From NCBI RefSeq assembly GCF_026343115.1, contig NZ_JAPEMC010000001.1, positions 4,607,501-4,671,500 of the forward strand: DNA of 64,000 bases, given 5' to 3'. Shown piece after piece: positions 31,715-40,839 of this stretch (position 1 is the stretch's first letter; each line of letters begins with the position of its first letter). Origin of the DNA: Streptomyces sp. NBC_00102 (lineage in GTDB: Bacteria; Actinomycetota; Actinomycetes; Streptomycetales; Streptomycetaceae). The position numbers and the translations under genes are program-made. The notes under the pieces were generated by a model. The model had not been told where the DNA came from. It searched no databases and saw only the letters and a list, made by a program, of their open reading frames with translations.

Positions 31715-32422
31715 ATGAACTCCCGCCAGCGCCGTGGCGTCATACTCCTGCTCCTGTCGGTCCTGTGCGCCTTCGGCGCCTTCGCCGGGGTGCTCTCCGT
31801 GATCAGCGACGTCAACTCGAAGGTCGGACCCGAGGTCAGCGCGTACCAGCTCAAGAAGAACATCGCCCCGTACACGGCGCTGAACAGCAGCCAGTTCGAG
31901 AAGATCTCGATGCCCGAGCGCTGGCTCTCCGCCAACGCCGTGACCGACCTGCGCGAGGTGCAGGGCAAGATCGCCGTCACCCAGCTCCGCCAAGGTTCCC
32001 TGCTGCAGAGCGACATGATGGTGGCCAAACCCGAACTGCGCGCCGGTGAACAGGAGATCGCCATCATGATCGACGCTGCGACCGGTGTCGCAGGGAAGAT
32101 CACCCCGGGTGCCACGGTGAACGTCTACGCCACCTTCGCCGCCGAACGGGAAGGTGACCCGGCGCAGTCGAAGGTCATCGTCGCCAACGCCAAGGTGCTC
32201 GACGTGGGCAAGCTCACCGCGCTGGAGCCGGACCGCGACGGCACCTCTTTCCAGATGACGCAGGCGGTACCGATCACCTTCGCCCTCAACACGCTGGACA
32301 CCCAGCGCATCGCGTACGCCGAGTCCTTCGCGGAGCACGTACGGCTGGCGCTCGTCGCCCCCGGCAGCGACGGAACGATCCGTCCGGGCGACCGCACCTA
32401 CCAGCTCGACAAGGACAAGTGA
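31715..32422 (+). CDS. cpaB: Flp pilus assembly protein CpaB/RcpC
   Basis: The 235-residue protein has one N-terminal transmembrane helix (about residues 8-30) and an extracytoplasmic SAF/RcpC domain. It contains the pattern AxxLxxxxL followed by GxIAVTQLRQGSLL, and later MIDAATGVAGKITPGATVNVYAT. In Gram-negative Tad systems RcpC/CpaB is an envelope component linked to the secretin. Here, in a Gram-positive, it probably acts in the wall space near the pilus base. It opens the main Tad operon: 6 bp separate it from the TadZ gene. Confidence 0.88.
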   Translation: MNSRQRRGVILLLLSVLCAFGAFAGVLSVISDVNSKVGPEVSAYQLKKNIAPYTALNSSQFEKISMPERWLSANAVTDLREVQGKIAVTQLRQGSLLQSDMMVAKPELRAGEQEIAIMIDAATGVAGKITPGATVNVYATFAAEREGDPAQSKVIVANAKVLDVGKLTALEPDRDGTSFQMTQAVPITFALNTLDTQRIAYAESFAEHVRLALVAPGSDGTIRPGDRTYQLDKDK

Positions 32423-32428
32423 GGACGG

Positions 32429-33712
32429 ATGACCATCAGAATCCTTCCGGCCGTGGGGGACGTCGACGCGGCCAGATCCGTCACCACTCTGCTCAGCCAG
32501 CTGCCCGAAGCCGAACCGGCCACCCCGGTCGGCGACTCCACCCAGCTCATCGACACCCTCGCCCGGCTGGCCGGCGAGGCCTTCGACGAACTGCCGGAGG
32601 TCGTCCTCGTCCACGAGCGCATCGGCCCGGTCCCCGCCCTGGAGCTGATCAGGGAAGTCTCCCTGCGCTTCCCGGCGGTCGGCGTCGTCCTGATCACCGC
32701 CGACGCCAGCCCCGCGCTGTTCGCCGACGCCATGGACTCCGGCGCCCGCGGCATCGTCACCCTGCCGCTCAGCTACGAGGAACTGGTCAACCGCATCCAG
32801 GCGGCCGCCCAGTGGGCGGCCGGCGTACGGCGCCACCTCGTCTCCGGCAACGAGGTCTTCACCGGCCCCGGCGGCATGGTCGTCACCCTCACCGGCGCCA
32901 AGGGCGGCGTCGGCTGCACCCTCGCCGCCGTCCAACTCGCTCTGGCCGCACAGGCGTCCGGGCACACCGTCGCCCTCGTCGACATGGACCTGCAGACCGG
33001 CGACATCGCCTCCTACCTGGACGTCCAGTTCCGCCGGTCGATCGTCGACCTCGCCCTGGTCTCCGAGATATCGCCCCGGGTCCTCACCGACGCCGTCTTC
33101 TCCCACTCCACCGGACTCTCCCTGCTGCTCGCGCCGGGCGACGGGGAACGTGGTGAAGAGGTCAGCGACCGATCGGCCCGCCAGATCGTCAGCGCCCTGC
33201 GCTCCCGGTACGAGGTCGTCGTCGTCGACGGCGGCAGCCAGATGAACGGCGCCAACGCGGCGGCCGTCGAGATGGCGGACGTGGCCGTGCTCGTGACGAC
33301 GCCCGACGTCGTCGCGGTGCGCGGCGCCAAGCGCATCGTACGGATGTGGGACCGGCTGCAGATCCGCAAGGCCGAGGAGACCCTCACCGTCGTCAACCGC
33401 TACACCCGCGGCACGGAGATCCAGCCGCCGCTGATCCAGAAGATCACCGGTACCCGCGTCGCCGGTGTGGCCGTGCCCGCCAACTTCAAGGAACTCCAGG
33501 GAGTCGTCGACGCCGGACGGCTGCACGAACTCGACGCCAAGAGCACCGTCAAGCAGGCGCTCTGGGGACTGGCCGGGGAAATCGGGATCGTCAAGCCCCG
33601 GCCGGGGGAGAAGAAGAACGGCAGGGCGCGCAACGACGGGGGCTCGGTGGGAGGCCCGCGCGGACGGCGCGGCGCGGACCAGGGCCGGGGACGGACCGAG
33701 GGGACACGTTGA
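32429..33712 (+). CDS. tadZ: TadZ/CpaE-like ATPase
   Basis: The 427-residue protein combines an atypical receiver-like N-terminal domain (about 1-130) with a ParA/MinD-like ATPase domain. TadZ proteins localise the pilus machine to a pole or site. The deviant Walker A reads KGGVGCT at residues 158-164, with Cys at the position of the second lysine. The signature lysine at the front is kept, as in other atypical TadZ proteins. Downstream LVDMDLQTGDIASYLD and EVVVVDGGSQMNG provide the switch regions. The C-terminal 40 residues are basic and disordered-looking. ATG 32429 follows GAGGAC. Confidence 0.88.
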   Translation: MTIRILPAVGDVDAARSVTTLLSQLPEAEPATPVGDSTQLIDTLARLAGEAFDELPEVVLVHERIGPVPALELIREVSLRFPAVGVVLITADASPALFADAMDSGARGIVTLPLSYEELVNRIQAAAQWAAGVRRHLVSGNEVFTGPGGMVVTLTGAKGGVGCTLAAVQLALAAQASGHTVALVDMDLQTGDIASYLDVQFRRSIVDLALVSEISPRVLTDAVFSHSTGLSLLLAPGDGERGEEVSDRSARQIVSALRSRYEVVVVDGGSQMNGANAAAVEMADVAVLVTTPDVVAVRGAKRIVRMWDRLQIRKAEETLTVVNRYTRGTEIQPPLIQKITGTRVAGVAVPANFKELQGVVDAGRLHELDAKSTVKQALWGLAGEIGIVKPRPGEKKNGRARNDGGSVGGPRGRRGADQGRGRTEGTR

Positions 33713-33715
33713 CCG

Positions 33716-34243
33716 ATGACCACCACGCTGACGCACGACACCGACATAGGGATGAGGCGCCCCGGCGCCTCATCCCGGGACGGGCGGCCCGCCGGACCCA
33801 CGCGTGACGGGAGCGGGCGCGCCGACGGCCGGCCGGCCCGCCGGATGCGGGACGGGCGCCGGCTCCGTGCCGCGACCGGCCCCCGGCGCGACCGCGGACA
33901 GACGGCGATCGAGTTCCTGGGCATGACGCCCATGATCATCCTGATCATGCTCGTGCTCTGGGAACTCGCCCTCGTCGGTTACACCTTCAGCCTCGCCGGG
34001 AACGCCGCCGACAAGGGCGCGCGGGCCGGCGCCGGGGCGGAGTTCGGCTCGGGCTCCGCCTGCCGCCAGAAGGCGCGCGAGAACCTGCCCGACGCCTGGG
34101 AGGGGAACGCGGTCATCCGCTGCAGCGGCGGCTCCGACCTCTACCGGACGAAGGTCCGCCTCAAGGTCCCGGTCCTGGTCCCCGGCCTCTTCGACCTGGA
34201 CGTGCACATCGACGGCGACGCGGCCTCGCCGCAGGAGGGCTGA
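33716..34243 (+). CDS. tadE: TadE-like pseudopilin 1
   Basis: The 175-residue protein begins with an unusually long basic N terminus (about 58 residues, Arg/Gly/Pro-rich). The prepilin-like junction DRG/QTAIEF follows, with Glu at +5 and a single hydrophobic helix (MTPMIILIMLVLWELALVGY). TadE-type pseudopilins are cleaved by the prepilin peptidase and sit at the pilus base. The outer domain has two cysteines (SACRQ, VIRCSGG). It starts 3 bp after tadZ and ends 3 bp before the second TadE gene. Confidence 0.85.
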   Translation: MTTTLTHDTDIGMRRPGASSRDGRPAGPTRDGSGRADGRPARRMRDGRRLRAATGPRRDRGQTAIEFLGMTPMIILIMLVLWELALVGYTFSLAGNAADKGARAGAGAEFGSGSACRQKARENLPDAWEGNAVIRCSGGSDLYRTKVRLKVPVLVPGLFDLDVHIDGDAASPQEG

Positions 34244-34246
34244 GCG

Positions 34247-34645
34247 ATGACGACCACGACGAGTCCGCCGCCCACCGCGTCCGGTCCCTCCGCACGCCGT
34301 GACCGCGGTCAGGTCGCCATCGAGTACCTCGGCTTCCTGCCGCTGCTGCTCCTGGTCGGGATGCTCGCGGTCCAGCTGGGCCTCGCGGCGTATGCGGCCA
34401 ACCAGGCGGGCACCGCCGCCCGGGTCGCGGCCCGCAGCGCCAGCCAGGACTACCCGCGCGGGGGCGCCGCGCAGAACGGCCGCGACGCCATCAGCGACTG
34501 GCTCACCGGCTCCGACGAGTTCCGCATCAACATGTCCGGCGGGGCCGACGAGGTCACCGCCACCGTACGGATCAAGGTCCCGAGCGTCGTCCCCGGCGTC
34601 GACTGGTCCTGGGCCGAGCGGAGCGCCACCTTCCCCAGGGGCTGA
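34247..34645 (+). CDS. TadE-like pseudopilin 2
   Basis: The 132-residue protein has a short basic N terminus with the junction DRG/QVAIEYL (Glu at +5). A hydrophobic helix to about residue 45 follows, then an outer domain with SDEFRINMSGGADEVTATVR and a PSVVPGVDW end. It probably pairs with the TadE protein just upstream, as TadE/TadF pairs do in other Tad systems. It is 3 bp from its neighbour, and 71 bp lie between it and tadA. Confidence 0.83.
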   Translation: MTTTTSPPPTASGPSARRDRGQVAIEYLGFLPLLLLVGMLAVQLGLAAYAANQAGTAARVAARSASQDYPRGGAAQNGRDAISDWLTGSDEFRINMSGGADEVTATVRIKVPSVVPGVDWSWAERSATFPRG

Positions 34646-34716
34646 CCGCACCGCCTTCCTCCCGTACCCCGTCCGCCCGCAGCACCGCCCGGAAAGCCAG
34701 AGAGAGAGTCAGCCAC

Positions 34717-36054
34717 ATGAGCCTGCGGGCACGCATCACCGCTCCCGACGAGAAGGGCGGGGCGCGCGAGGACGGCCACATGGTCGCCCTCTACCGTGCC
34801 AAGCTCCTGGAGGAGATCGACCTCGCGGAGATGTCCTCGCTGGCCGCCGCGGACCGGCGGGTCCGGCTGGAGCGCGTACTCGGCCACATCATCAGCCGGG
34901 AGGGCCCCGTCCTCTCGACGGTGGAGCGCTCGCAGCTCATCCGCCGCGTCGTGGACGAGGCCCTCGGCCTCGGCATCCTGGAGCCGCTGCTCGAAGACGC
35001 GTCCATCACCGAGATCATGGTCAACGGCCCCGACCAGGTCTTCGTCGAGCGCAGCGGCAAGGTCGAGCAACTGCCCCTGCGCTTTGGATCGCACGAGCAG
35101 CTGATGCAGACCATCGAGCGCATCGTCTCCACCGTCAACCGCCGTGTGGACGAGTCCAATCCGATGGTCGACGCACGCCTCCCCAGCGGCGAACGCGTCA
35201 ACGTGATCATCCCGCCGCTCTCGCTCACCGGCGCGACGCTCACCATCCGCCGCTTCCCCCGCTCCTTCACCCTTCACGAGATGATCGGCTTCGGCTCGCT
35301 CGACGAGCAGATGCTGGTGCTGCTCGCCGGGTTCGTCCAGGCGAAGCTCAACATCATCGTCTCCGGCGCCACCGGCACCGGGAAGACCACCCTGCTCAAC
35401 GCGCTCTCCGGGCTGATCCCGAACAACGAGCGCATCGTCACCATCGAGGACTCCGCCGAACTCCAGCTCCAGCAGAACCACGTGATCCGGCTGGAGTCCC
35501 GCCCCGCCAACGTGGAGGGCAAGGGCCAGATCACCATCCGCGACCTGGTCCGCAACTCCCTGCGTATGCGCCCCGACCGCATCGTCGTCGGTGAGGTCCG
35601 AGGCGGCGAATCGCTCGACATGCTCCAGGCCATGTCCACCGGCCACGACGGCTCGCTCGCCACCGTCCACGCCAACAACGCCGAGGACGCCCTGATGCGC
35701 CTCCAGACCCTCGCCTCGATGTCCGAGATCAAGATCCCGTTCGAGGCGCTGCACGACCAGATCAACAGCGCCGTCGACATCATCGTCCAGCTCACCCGGC
35801 ACGCCGACGGCACCCGCAAGATCACCGAGATCGTCGCCCTGGACTCGCACGGCCGCGAGCCGTACCGCATCGTGAGCGTCGCCCGCTTCAACGCCCAGCC
35901 GATGGCCGCGGACGGCAGGATCTACGGCCAGTTCCAGTACCTCCCGCTGCCCCGCCGGATCGCCGACCGCCTCTACATGGCCGGCCAGCCCATCCCGCAG
36001 GCCTTCGGCGTCGCGGTGCACTCCGATCAACTCGCCACCCGAGAGGCCATGTAG
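34717..36054 (+). CDS. tadA: Tad secretion ATPase TadA/CpaF
   Basis: The 445-residue type II/IV secretion superfamily ATPase powers Flp pilus assembly at the cytoplasmic membrane face. The N-terminal domain contains the TEIMVNGPDQVFVERSGK motif. Walker A GATGTGKTT is at about residues 217-225, the Asp box around IVTIEDSAELQL, Walker B RPDRIVVGEVRG and a His box TGHDGSLATVHANN. The length is standard. GAGAGAG precedes the ATG. The catalytic set is complete, so the motor should be active. Confidence 0.95.
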   Translation: MSLRARITAPDEKGGAREDGHMVALYRAKLLEEIDLAEMSSLAAADRRVRLERVLGHIISREGPVLSTVERSQLIRRVVDEALGLGILEPLLEDASITEIMVNGPDQVFVERSGKVEQLPLRFGSHEQLMQTIERIVSTVNRRVDESNPMVDARLPSGERVNVIIPPLSLTGATLTIRRFPRSFTLHEMIGFGSLDEQMLVLLAGFVQAKLNIIVSGATGTGKTTLLNALSGLIPNNERIVTIEDSAELQLQQNHVIRLESRPANVEGKGQITIRDLVRNSLRMRPDRIVVGEVRGGESLDMLQAMSTGHDGSLATVHANNAEDALMRLQTLASMSEIKIPFEALHDQINSAVDIIVQLTRHADGTRKITEIVALDSHGREPYRIVSVARFNAQPMAADGRIYGQFQYLPLPRRIADRLYMAGQPIPQAFGVAVHSDQLATREAM

Positions 36055-36065
36055 GTACCCCCGCC

Positions 36066-36998
36066 ATGAACAATCTCCCTCTGATCACGGTCGGCGTGAC
36101 ACTCCTCTGCGGCGTCCTCGGCGTGTGGGGCCTGTACGCCTACACCGGCGGCAAGGCGGACCGCGACGCGCTCGTGGACCGGTTGTCCTACGCCGGACAC
36201 GCCGCGAAGAGCAACAGGCGGTTTGCCGGGATCGACCGGCGGCTGCGCGGCACCAGATTCGGCCGGCGGCTCGAACTCAAGCTCGGAGCGACGGGCCTGG
36301 AGATCACCCCGGGCGAGTTTCTCGTGTACGCCATCGCGGCGATGGCCATTCTCTGGGCAGTGGCGTCGTCGATGCTGGCCTCCTTCTTCGGCCCGGTGGC
36401 GGCGTTGATCGGGCTGTGGGCGACGAACGCCTTCCTCAACTGGCAGCGCACCAAGCGGATCGAACGGTTCATCAATCAACTCCCGGAGCTCTCGCGGGTT
36501 CTCGCCAACGCGACGCAGGCGGGTCTCGCGCTGCGCACCTCACTTGCCATGGCGGCGGAGGAGCTGGAGAACCCCGCCGGAGAGGAACTGGCCCGCGTCG
36601 CCCGGCGGCTGGCAGTCGGCGAGTCGCTGGACGACGCGCTGAGCGAACTCACCGACCGACTGCCCTCCCGTGAACTGGCCGTCCTGGTATCGACCTTGGT
36701 GCTCTCCAACCGGGCGGGCGGTACGGTCGTCAGCTCCCTGCGCAACCTCACCGAGACGCTGGAGGAGCGCAAGGAAACCCGGCGCGAGGTCAAGACCCAG
36801 CTCTCCCAGGTCACCGTCACCGCCTACGCGGTCCCCGTCTTCGGGCTCGGAGCGATGCTGCTGATGAACGCGGTGATGCCCGGCGCCCTCGACCGTATGA
36901 CCGGAGCCTTCCTCGGCCAGGCCGCCGTGGTGGTCTCCATCGCCCTGTACACGATCGGATTCGTCGTGATCCGTCGTATGTCCCGCATCGACGTCTGA
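36066..36998 (+). CDS. tadB: Tad inner-membrane platform protein TadB
   Basis: The 310-residue type II secretion F-domain protein forms half of the platform that couples TadA to pilin polymerisation. N-terminal transmembrane segments lie at about residues 5-25 and 95-130. The GspF-like domain has INQLPELSRVLANATQAGLALRTSL and LSNRAGGTVVSSLRNLTETLEERKETRREV. Two C-terminal transmembrane segments follow. The start codon is 11 bp after tadA. Length and topology are typical. Confidence 0.92.
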   Translation: MNNLPLITVGVTLLCGVLGVWGLYAYTGGKADRDALVDRLSYAGHAAKSNRRFAGIDRRLRGTRFGRRLELKLGATGLEITPGEFLVYAIAAMAILWAVASSMLASFFGPVAALIGLWATNAFLNWQRTKRIERFINQLPELSRVLANATQAGLALRTSLAMAAEELENPAGEELARVARRLAVGESLDDALSELTDRLPSRELAVLVSTLVLSNRAGGTVVSSLRNLTETLEERKETRREVKTQLSQVTVTAYAVPVFGLGAMLLMNAVMPGALDRMTGAFLGQAAVVVSIALYTIGFVVIRRMSRIDV

Positions 36999-37011
36999 GG
37001 GAGGAACGGAT

Positions 37012-37899
37012 ATGGACCTGCTGCTCGCCGTGGGCATGGCGATCGCCGTCTACGGCATCATCTACGGCTACCGGATGTACCGTGCCGAGGCCAAGCTCCC
37101 CACCGACCTCGCCATTGCCCTCGAAGTAGGTGCAACCCGCACGTCCGCCGTCGGGTCCGGCATCGACCGCCTCGGCATGCGCTGGGCGCCCGCCGTGCTG
37201 CGGATGATGGGCGCGAAGGCAGTCAACAAGAAGCGCCGGCAGATCGACATGGCGGGCAACCCCGGCGGCCTCACCATCGACCGCTATGCGGCACGGCGCG
37301 CGGTCTACGGCGCACTCGGCATGCTGGGTGCGTTCGCCATGCTGCTGCGCGGCCAGGTCTTCTTCGCTCTGCTGATGGTCGGCTTCGGCCTGTTCTGGGT
37401 CGAGGCGGGCATCTGGTCGGCGGTCCGCGTCCGTCGCGATCACATCGAACGGACTCTCCCGGACTTCCTCGACGTGTTGGCCGTCGTCGTCTCGGCGGGC
37501 CTCGGGTTCCGGCAGGCACTGGGCCGGGTGGCGGAGAAGTACGAGGGCCCGTGGGCCGACGAACTCCGCATCACCCTTCGGCAGATGGACATGGGAGTCA
37601 GCAGGCGCCAGGCCTTCGACGAACTGCGTAAACGCAACGATTCCGAGCAGGTCGCCATGTTCGTCACCGCCCTCCAACAGGGAGAGGAACTGGGTGCTCC
37701 GATCGTCGACACCTTGATTCAGATCGCCAACGACATGCGTCGTACCGACGCGCAGAACGCCCGGCGGAAGGCCGCCCGGGCGGTTCCCAAGGCGACGTTC
37801 GCGGTGACGACGTTCCTCCTGCCGGGGACGCTCGTCCTGCTCACGGTTGGGTTCATCTACGGCGCCAACGTGGACTTCGGATTCGTGACGGGCGGATGA
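37012..37899 (+). CDS. tadC: Tad inner-membrane platform protein TadC
   Basis: The 295-residue partner of TadB has the same F-domain. An N-terminal helix is present, a central pair of helices (about residues 100-135), the cytoplasmic domain with FLDVLAVVVSAGLGFRQALG and ALQQGEELGAPIVDTLIQIA, and a C-terminal helix ending VTGG. GGGAGG precedes the ATG at 37012. Only 1 bp separates its stop from the sensor-kinase start, tying the two-component system to the platform genes in one operon. Confidence 0.92.
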   Translation: MDLLLAVGMAIAVYGIIYGYRMYRAEAKLPTDLAIALEVGATRTSAVGSGIDRLGMRWAPAVLRMMGAKAVNKKRRQIDMAGNPGGLTIDRYAARRAVYGALGMLGAFAMLLRGQVFFALLMVGFGLFWVEAGIWSAVRVRRDHIERTLPDFLDVLAVVVSAGLGFRQALGRVAEKYEGPWADELRITLRQMDMGVSRRQAFDELRKRNDSEQVAMFVTALQQGEELGAPIVDTLIQIANDMRRTDAQNARRKAARAVPKATFAVTTFLLPGTLVLLTVGFIYGANVDFGFVTGG

Positions 37900-37900
37900 G

Positions 37901-39310
37901 ATGAGGGCCGATGGCCGGGCGCGGGAAGGGGGAGCGACGTCCGTGGGACGAGGGGGGCGATGGCACGCGCTGATCGAGGAACTAGCCCATTCCTCCGTCG
38001 GCCTGCAGGTGCTCCCCACACTGGCCATCCAGGTCAACGCGCTGCAGGCCATGTGCAGGCAGGTCTTCGGCTTCAGGCTGGCGATGATTGCCATCGCTAC
38101 TCCCTTTGCCATCGCTCACACCGCACCGGGTGTCGCCACGTGGCTGATCGGCGGGGCGATCCTCATCACCTTCATGGGGTCGTACGTCCTCTTCCGCGAC
38201 TGGGAGCGGTTTGGTCCACAGTTGCTGCGGCACCGCTGGATTCTCGGTATCGACGTGTTCCTGGGGGCTCTGCTGTTGGTCACGGCCACACCGGAGTCGA
38301 CCCTCGCCTACGTCACCGTCTGTACCCCGCTGCTGGCCGGTCTCGTCTACGGCTGGCGGGGGGCTGCCGTCTTCGCGGCGCTTCAGATCGTCATCGTCCT
38401 CGGCGTTTACAACACTGTCCCCAGTCTGCGCGGCGAGGACGGAAACGTCCTGTTGCTGCCGGGCTTCTGCGTCATCGCCGGTGCTGTCGGCGTCACCCTG
38501 CGCAACCTGCTGCTTCGGTTCGGTACGGCCAGTCAGGCACTCACCGAGACCCGGGCGAGACTCGCGGTCAACGAGGCGGTGGAGGGCGAACGCATGCGTC
38601 TGGCGCGGGAGATGCACGACTCCGTGGCGAAGACCCTGCACGGTCTCGCCATGGCGGCGGAAGGGCTCGCCGGTTCGGCCAACCGGATGGACCCGGTCAC
38701 CGTCCGGAGCCAGGCCGAGCTTGTCGCCCGCTCGGCGCGCCGGGCGGCAGCGGAGTCCCGCGAACTCCTCACCGATCTTCGGCGCGAATCGGGGATGGAC
38801 GGAGGAGTCGACGTGATGGCCGAACTGCGCGCACGGACTATGGACTTCACCGACCGGCATCCTGTGGTTGCCGTATTCCGGCCCTTGACCGACCTGCCGG
38901 TGCCACCGGTTCCCCATGCGGTGGCCCGGCAGATTCTCACCGTCGCCTCCGAGGCTTTGGAGAACGCCGGCAGACACGCCGATCCGACCCGCCTCGTCGT
39001 CCTCGCGGGCGTGCAGGGGGACGTGTTGCGCGTGAGCGTATGCGACGACGGGCGCGGGCTGCCGGAGGGCACGTCCCTCGAAACCTTGCGGAGAGCGGGG
39101 CACTTCGGCCTCGTCGGCATGGTGGAGCGCGCGGCTTCCATCGGTGCGCTGATCCGCATTGGTCAGGGTGAGTCCGCGCAGGGCACCGAAGTGCGCCTCG
39201 ACCTGCCGCTGGCTGCTCTCGGTTCCGCGGAGACCCTTCCCGGGCAGGAACGGCCGAAGCCGAAGCCCTTCCCGTCCGCACCCTCCACCCCCACACGCGA
39301 GAACTTCTGA
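37901..39310 (+). CDS. sensor histidine kinase, NarL/DegS type, in the Tad operon
   Basis: The 469-residue membrane kinase has about five or six transmembrane helices (residues 55-205) without a large outer domain. The HisKA_3 dimerisation helix ERMRLAREMHDSVAKTL carries the phospho-acceptor His239. The HATPase has SEALENAGRHA, DDGRGLP and FGLVGMVERA boxes. Sensing would be within or near the membrane. It starts 1 bp after tadC and ends 14 bp before its response regulator, so the three genes are transcribed together. The signal is unknown; pilus assembly state or envelope condition would fit. Confidence 0.92.
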   Translation: MRADGRAREGGATSVGRGGRWHALIEELAHSSVGLQVLPTLAIQVNALQAMCRQVFGFRLAMIAIATPFAIAHTAPGVATWLIGGAILITFMGSYVLFRDWERFGPQLLRHRWILGIDVFLGALLLVTATPESTLAYVTVCTPLLAGLVYGWRGAAVFAALQIVIVLGVYNTVPSLRGEDGNVLLLPGFCVIAGAVGVTLRNLLLRFGTASQALTETRARLAVNEAVEGERMRLAREMHDSVAKTLHGLAMAAEGLAGSANRMDPVTVRSQAELVARSARRAAAESRELLTDLRRESGMDGGVDVMAELRARTMDFTDRHPVVAVFRPLTDLPVPPVPHAVARQILTVASEALENAGRHADPTRLVVLAGVQGDVLRVSVCDDGRGLPEGTSLETLRRAGHFGLVGMVERAASIGALIRIGQGESAQGTEVRLDLPLAALGSAETLPGQERPKPKPFPSAPSTPTRENF

Positions 39311-39324
39311 GAGGAGGTCGCAGA

Positions 39325-40356
39325 ATGCCGGAGAACGTACACCGGGTGACGGGACCGTCGGGCCCCAGCCGCGGATCGGATCACCTCGAGGCAGCCGGTC
39401 AGGTCCGCAGCGCCCAGGCAGCCCCGGTCGGAGAGCGGTTCCCGACACCCGAGACCCCGCCCTCCCCGTTTCCCCCGCTTCCCACCACCTCGCCCGCCCT
39501 TCTGAAGGTCGTGGTGGCCGACGACAATCCGGTCGTCCGGGCCGGCCTCAAAGCCCTCTTCTCGGGCCGGTCCGACATCGAGGTGGTGGCTGAGGCGACG
39601 GACGGACGACAGGCGTACGACGCGGCACTGCTCCACCGCCCGGACGTAGTCCTGTTGGACGTGCGGATGCCGGGCGTGGACGGCATATCCGCTCTGCCGC
39701 ACCTGGTGCCGATCTCTCCGGTCCTGATGCTGACGTACAGCCGGGAGAGCGAGATCGTTCAGGAGGCGCTCCGTCTGGGTGCGAGCGGGTACCTGGTGCA
39801 CGGCGAGTTCAGTGCCGACCTGCTCGTACAGGCCGTCCGTGACACGAAGGACGGCCGGGCCCACTTCACCGCTACGGCGACCGACGCGTTACTTGCCCAC
39901 GTGCGTCGGGGGACTCCCGGGCACGCGGGCGAACTTCCCGAAGGGCTGGGTACAGCCCTTGCCTCGGGGATCTCGTCCCGCGGCGGTTCTCGCGCCGTGC
40001 CCGCCGGGTCCGAGCCCGACCTTCCCGAGGTCCGGCGGAGGCAGGAGTTGTCACCGGAAGGGGTTTCGCAACTGCAACCGAATGTGGGACAGTCGGCCGT
40101 AGGCGGTAGTTCGACGGGACCGGTGAACCGTCAGCGTTTCGCCTTGAGTTCGCGGGAGGTGGAGATCATGGAGCTGATCGCGAGCGGAATGAGCAATCAG
40201 CAAATCGCTGCCACGTGCTTCATCAGCGAGAAGACCGTGAAGAACCACATCAACCGCATCTTCACGAAGCTGCACAGCAGTACCCGCAGCGAGGCCATAG
40301 CCCGCTGGCTGGGTACAGCACCTTCGGTGGTCCCGGGTCCTCAGGGGGATCGGTAG
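39325..40356 (+). CDS. LuxR/NarL-family response regulator with a TTA codon
   Basis: The 343-residue regulator has a 60-residue Pro-rich N-terminal extension, then a receiver domain with the acidic pair D66/D67, phospho-acceptor D112 (LLDVRMPG) and a Lys-less S/T region. A long variable linker and a C-terminal LuxR helix-turn-helix (about residues 275-335, LSSREVEIMELIASGMSNQQ) follow. Codon 189 is TTA (39889-39891), the rarest codon in Streptomyces, read only by the bldA tRNA. GAGGAGG precedes the ATG. It is the cognate partner of the adjacent kinase, and probable targets are the flp gene downstream and the Tad operon itself. Confidence 0.92.
   Translation: MPENVHRVTGPSGPSRGSDHLEAAGQVRSAQAAPVGERFPTPETPPSPFPPLPTTSPALLKVVVADDNPVVRAGLKALFSGRSDIEVVAEATDGRQAYDAALLHRPDVVLLDVRMPGVDGISALPHLVPISPVLMLTYSRESEIVQEALRLGASGYLVHGEFSADLLVQAVRDTKDGRAHFTATATDALLAHVRRGTPGHAGELPEGLGTALASGISSRGGSRAVPAGSEPDLPEVRRRQELSPEGVSQLQPNVGQSAVGGSSTGPVNRQRFALSSREVEIMELIASGMSNQQIAATCFISEKTVKNHINRIFTKLHSSTRSEAIARWLGTAPSVVPGPQGDR
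39889..39891 (+). promoter_or_regulatory. TTA (bldA-dependent) codon in the Tad response regulator
   Basis: Position 39889 is 188 whole codons from the ATG at 39325, so TTA is in frame and encodes Leu189. I found no other in-frame TTA in an intact gene of this window; the only further one is in the stub at 9751. Confidence 0.9.
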
Positions 40357-40570
40357 CCATGGGCGGCAGGGTGATCGAGGCTCGGGGAGCCGAAGGGGCG
40401 CATGGGCGACGCGAACGCAACAACACCGGCCGGAATGGGGTTTGGGCCCGGGATTGGGTCCTGGGGCCCTCCGGTGAGGAGGTCTCGCCGTCGTATGTTC
40501 TCCATGCCGCGCAAGGCCCCGGCCAGGAGGAAGCCGGTACCGGAAGCGGCACCACGGGAACGCTCGAGTC

Positions 40571-40589
40571 GGCCGACAATCGGTCGGCC
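40571..40589. promoter_or_regulatory. inverted repeat upstream of the flp pilin gene
   Basis: GGCCGAC and GTCGGCC are separated by 5 bp, 20 bp before the pilin start codon. It may be an operator for the adjacent response regulator or a small hairpin in the leader that protects the pilin mRNA. Confidence 0.4.
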
Positions 40590-40608
40590 GGACCAGGAGG
40601 GGACCACC

Positions 40609-40839
40609 ATGTCGAACATCACCCTGAAGACTGCCGTCCGTGTCAACGGCTGGGCCAATACCGCGGTCTCCGCGATCCAGAAGCGCTACGCGGCGCGGGA
40701 CCGGGGACAGACGGCCTTCGAGTACCTCGGCATCATCCTGGTGGTCGTGGCGATCATCGGCGCGATCGTGGCGACCGGGATCGGTGGCGCGATCTCGGAG
40801 CGCATCAAGGGCCTGGTCACGTCCATCACGACCAAGTGA
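40609..40839 (+). CDS. flp: Flp-type pilin
   Basis: The 76-residue prepilin is the major structural subunit candidate of the Tad pilus. The leader is 33 residues long and basic, ending RDRG. Cleavage after G33 gives QTAFEYLGIILVV, with the class III hallmark Glu at +5 and Tyr at +6. The hydrophobic helix extends to about residue 61 and a short Lys-containing tail ends the protein. ATG 40609 is preceded by an ideal AGGAGG. It overlaps the next gene by 4 bp (GTGA). Confidence 0.92.
   Translation: MSNITLKTAVRVNGWANTAVSAIQKRYAARDRGQTAFEYLGIILVVVAIIGAIVATGIGGAISERIKGLVTSITTK

Noticed and set aside
34450..36030. 526-codon open frame antisense to tadA
   Set aside because: The tadA product has every expected motif on the plus strand; the antisense protein has no recognisable feature.
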